Positions 63,049 through 64,000 of a stretch of 64,000 bases of DNA are shown here, piece after piece. The translations under genes were made by a program, and so were the position numbers. Origin of the DNA: Nematopogon swammerdamellus (taxonomy: Eukaryota > Arthropoda > Insecta > Lepidoptera > Adelidae); NCBI GenBank assembly GCA_946902875.1, contig OX336355.1:12495347-12559346 (forward strand), given 5' to 3'. Below the pieces are notes generated by a model that was given only the letters and a program-made list of their open reading frames with translations, was not told where the DNA came from and ran no database searches. Every line of letters begins with the position of its first letter. Positions within the stretch are counted from its first letter, which is position 1.

Positions 63049-63490
63049 AATATTTTTTTATGTAATCCGGTATGGATGGCTGCATCAGAGGGGCCAAGCC
63101 CACGCTCCGACCAGCAAATATCACCTCCGAGAAGGCGTCCTACCGGAGACCTCCTTCTGAATTGCAAACTAAACTACAGAACAAAGCCTAGACTCTGCTA
63201 TGCGGCCATCTTACGCCCGGTAGAATGTTTTCATTTTACGAAGGCACGAGGGGTACGAGGTAGGAAGTGGTGCGAGAGGCGACCGCGCGGAGCTCAGTAG
63301 AGAACAAACTCGATGCCAGGTCGGTACACACGTTCTACACGTCTCCGCGTCGCTCTCGTCGAACGGAGTCGTTCCCTACTGATCTTCGCGCGGTCTCACA
63401 CCACTTCCTACCTCATACCCCTCGTGCCTTCGTAAAATGAAAACACTCTACCGTGGTATCAGCCCAGGCGGTAGCTCAGGTGGTAACAAT
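63049..63490 (-). mobile_element. SINE-A split by a MITE
   Basis: The tail/body part is at 63049-63220 (ATGTAATCCGGTATGG, GCTATGCGGCCATCTTAC). The core continues on the far side of the MITE at 63451 (CCGTGGTATCAGCCC). Beyond about 63470 it changes to GGCGGTAGCTCAGGTGG and is lost. Confidence 0.75.
63221..63450. mobile_element. 230-bp MITE with about 68-bp inverted ends and TA duplication
   Basis: GAATGTTTTCATTTTACGAAG...GGAAGTGGTGCGAGA at the left pairs with the right end (CACCACTTCCTACCTC...AAAACACTC). TA flanks both ends, and the SINE-A core reads continuously if the MITE and one TA are removed. It is probably a Tc1/mariner-type derivative. Confidence 0.85.
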
Positions 63491-64000
63491 TAATTGATGT
63501 GTATACTATCTACGATATTGAAGACGGACTCATTGTAAAATGCAATCTCTTCCATTCAACATTACACCTACATATTTTAGCGCACTGTTAGTGTACAGGT
63601 CTCCTCATGATGTTTCCCTTCACAGAAGTAAATGGTATTGAAGAAATCACTCATAGTGATAAGTTCTCCTTTAGTGTGCAAATCTGTAGGATTTTCCGGA
63701 CCTTAAAAAAAAAGAGGAAAAAAGTGAGTCCTTTTAGGATCACTCTCGTGTGTGTATGTCTGTCTGTTTTATTAATTAAACTTTTGCTCGAGGCTTTGCT
63801 CACGTGAAATTCTTATTTAAAAAGAAAAAAGTAAGTAACCTTTATTTCGGCACGCGGAACAATTCGGTTTGTATGAGGAACACATCTTAGCATATATCCG
63901 AAACCGAATTTTATTTAGCCTATCGTGTGTTCCGTATAATCAAACGTGCTTGCACTAATCGAATTCGGATTATCTGTTTAAGAGTTATGGGGGAACATAC
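63491..64000. other. slalom intron 4, to window edge
   Basis: No exon was recognised. 63780-64000 is a copy of the repeat at 1000-1215. A T-rich (CTGTCTGTTTTATT) patch lies near 63758. Confidence 0.55.

Overview
The window looks like moth or butterfly (lepidopteran) genomic DNA. It is AT-rich and intron-rich. It is saturated with non-LTR retrotransposon pieces, tRNA-derived SINEs, short foldback/MITE elements and the repeat with GGTTCCGTA and GTGCGAGTC blocks that is typical of Lepidoptera. No rRNA, CRISPR array or bacterial-style operon was seen. The organism call is an inference from repeat style and from two insect-like genes.

Two host genes on the + strand can be rebuilt exon by exon. 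The first is a class A GPCR resembling prostanoid (PGE2-type) receptors. Four exons are present (11293-11476, 14216-14466, 50649-50840, 51783-51947); all junction phases agree and they end in a stop codon. Helices 1-3 must lie left of the window. A 36-kb intron separates TM6 from TM7. The second gene is the Golgi PAPS transporter slalom (SLC35B2 family): a 26-base first coding exon at 57864-57889, then 58826-59040, 60033-60238 and 62236-62460. It runs off the right edge. Two further possible host exons are orphans: a + strand terminal exon at 9983-10174 and a - strand acidic terminal exon at 43059-43153.

Everything else is mostly transposon. 1-9.9 kb: decayed repeats, a LINE at 5060-7360 with a SINE in it, and a possible 4.7-kb TIR element around both. 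11.5-14.2 kb (short GPCR intron): a 5'-truncated RT element with a 9-bp target duplication starting 8 bases past the splice donor, a foldback, and a LINE tail. 14.5-50.6 kb (giant intron): several MITEs; a 5.7-kb structure with about 867-bp inverted arms; a 67-68-bp minisatellite; a nearly complete I-group non-LTR element on the - strand (28618-33373) with all catalytic motifs; SINEs; a Tigger remnant; and an ORF1-only retroelement with a 473-codon ORF and poly(A). 52-57.8 kb (between genes): SINEs, MITEs and several strong palindromes. 57.9-64 kb: slalom exons with LINE, RTE, Helitron-like and nested SINE/MITE insertions in the introns.

The most unusual signals are: a SINE whose head joins a tRNA-like A box, a 5S-rRNA-like internal promoter and a tRNA-like B box; a core of about 55 bp shared by SINEs with three different heads; many short near-perfect palindromes; three fragments of an RT element carrying a zinc-knuckle plus nuclease-like C-terminus; and the ORF1-only retroelement.
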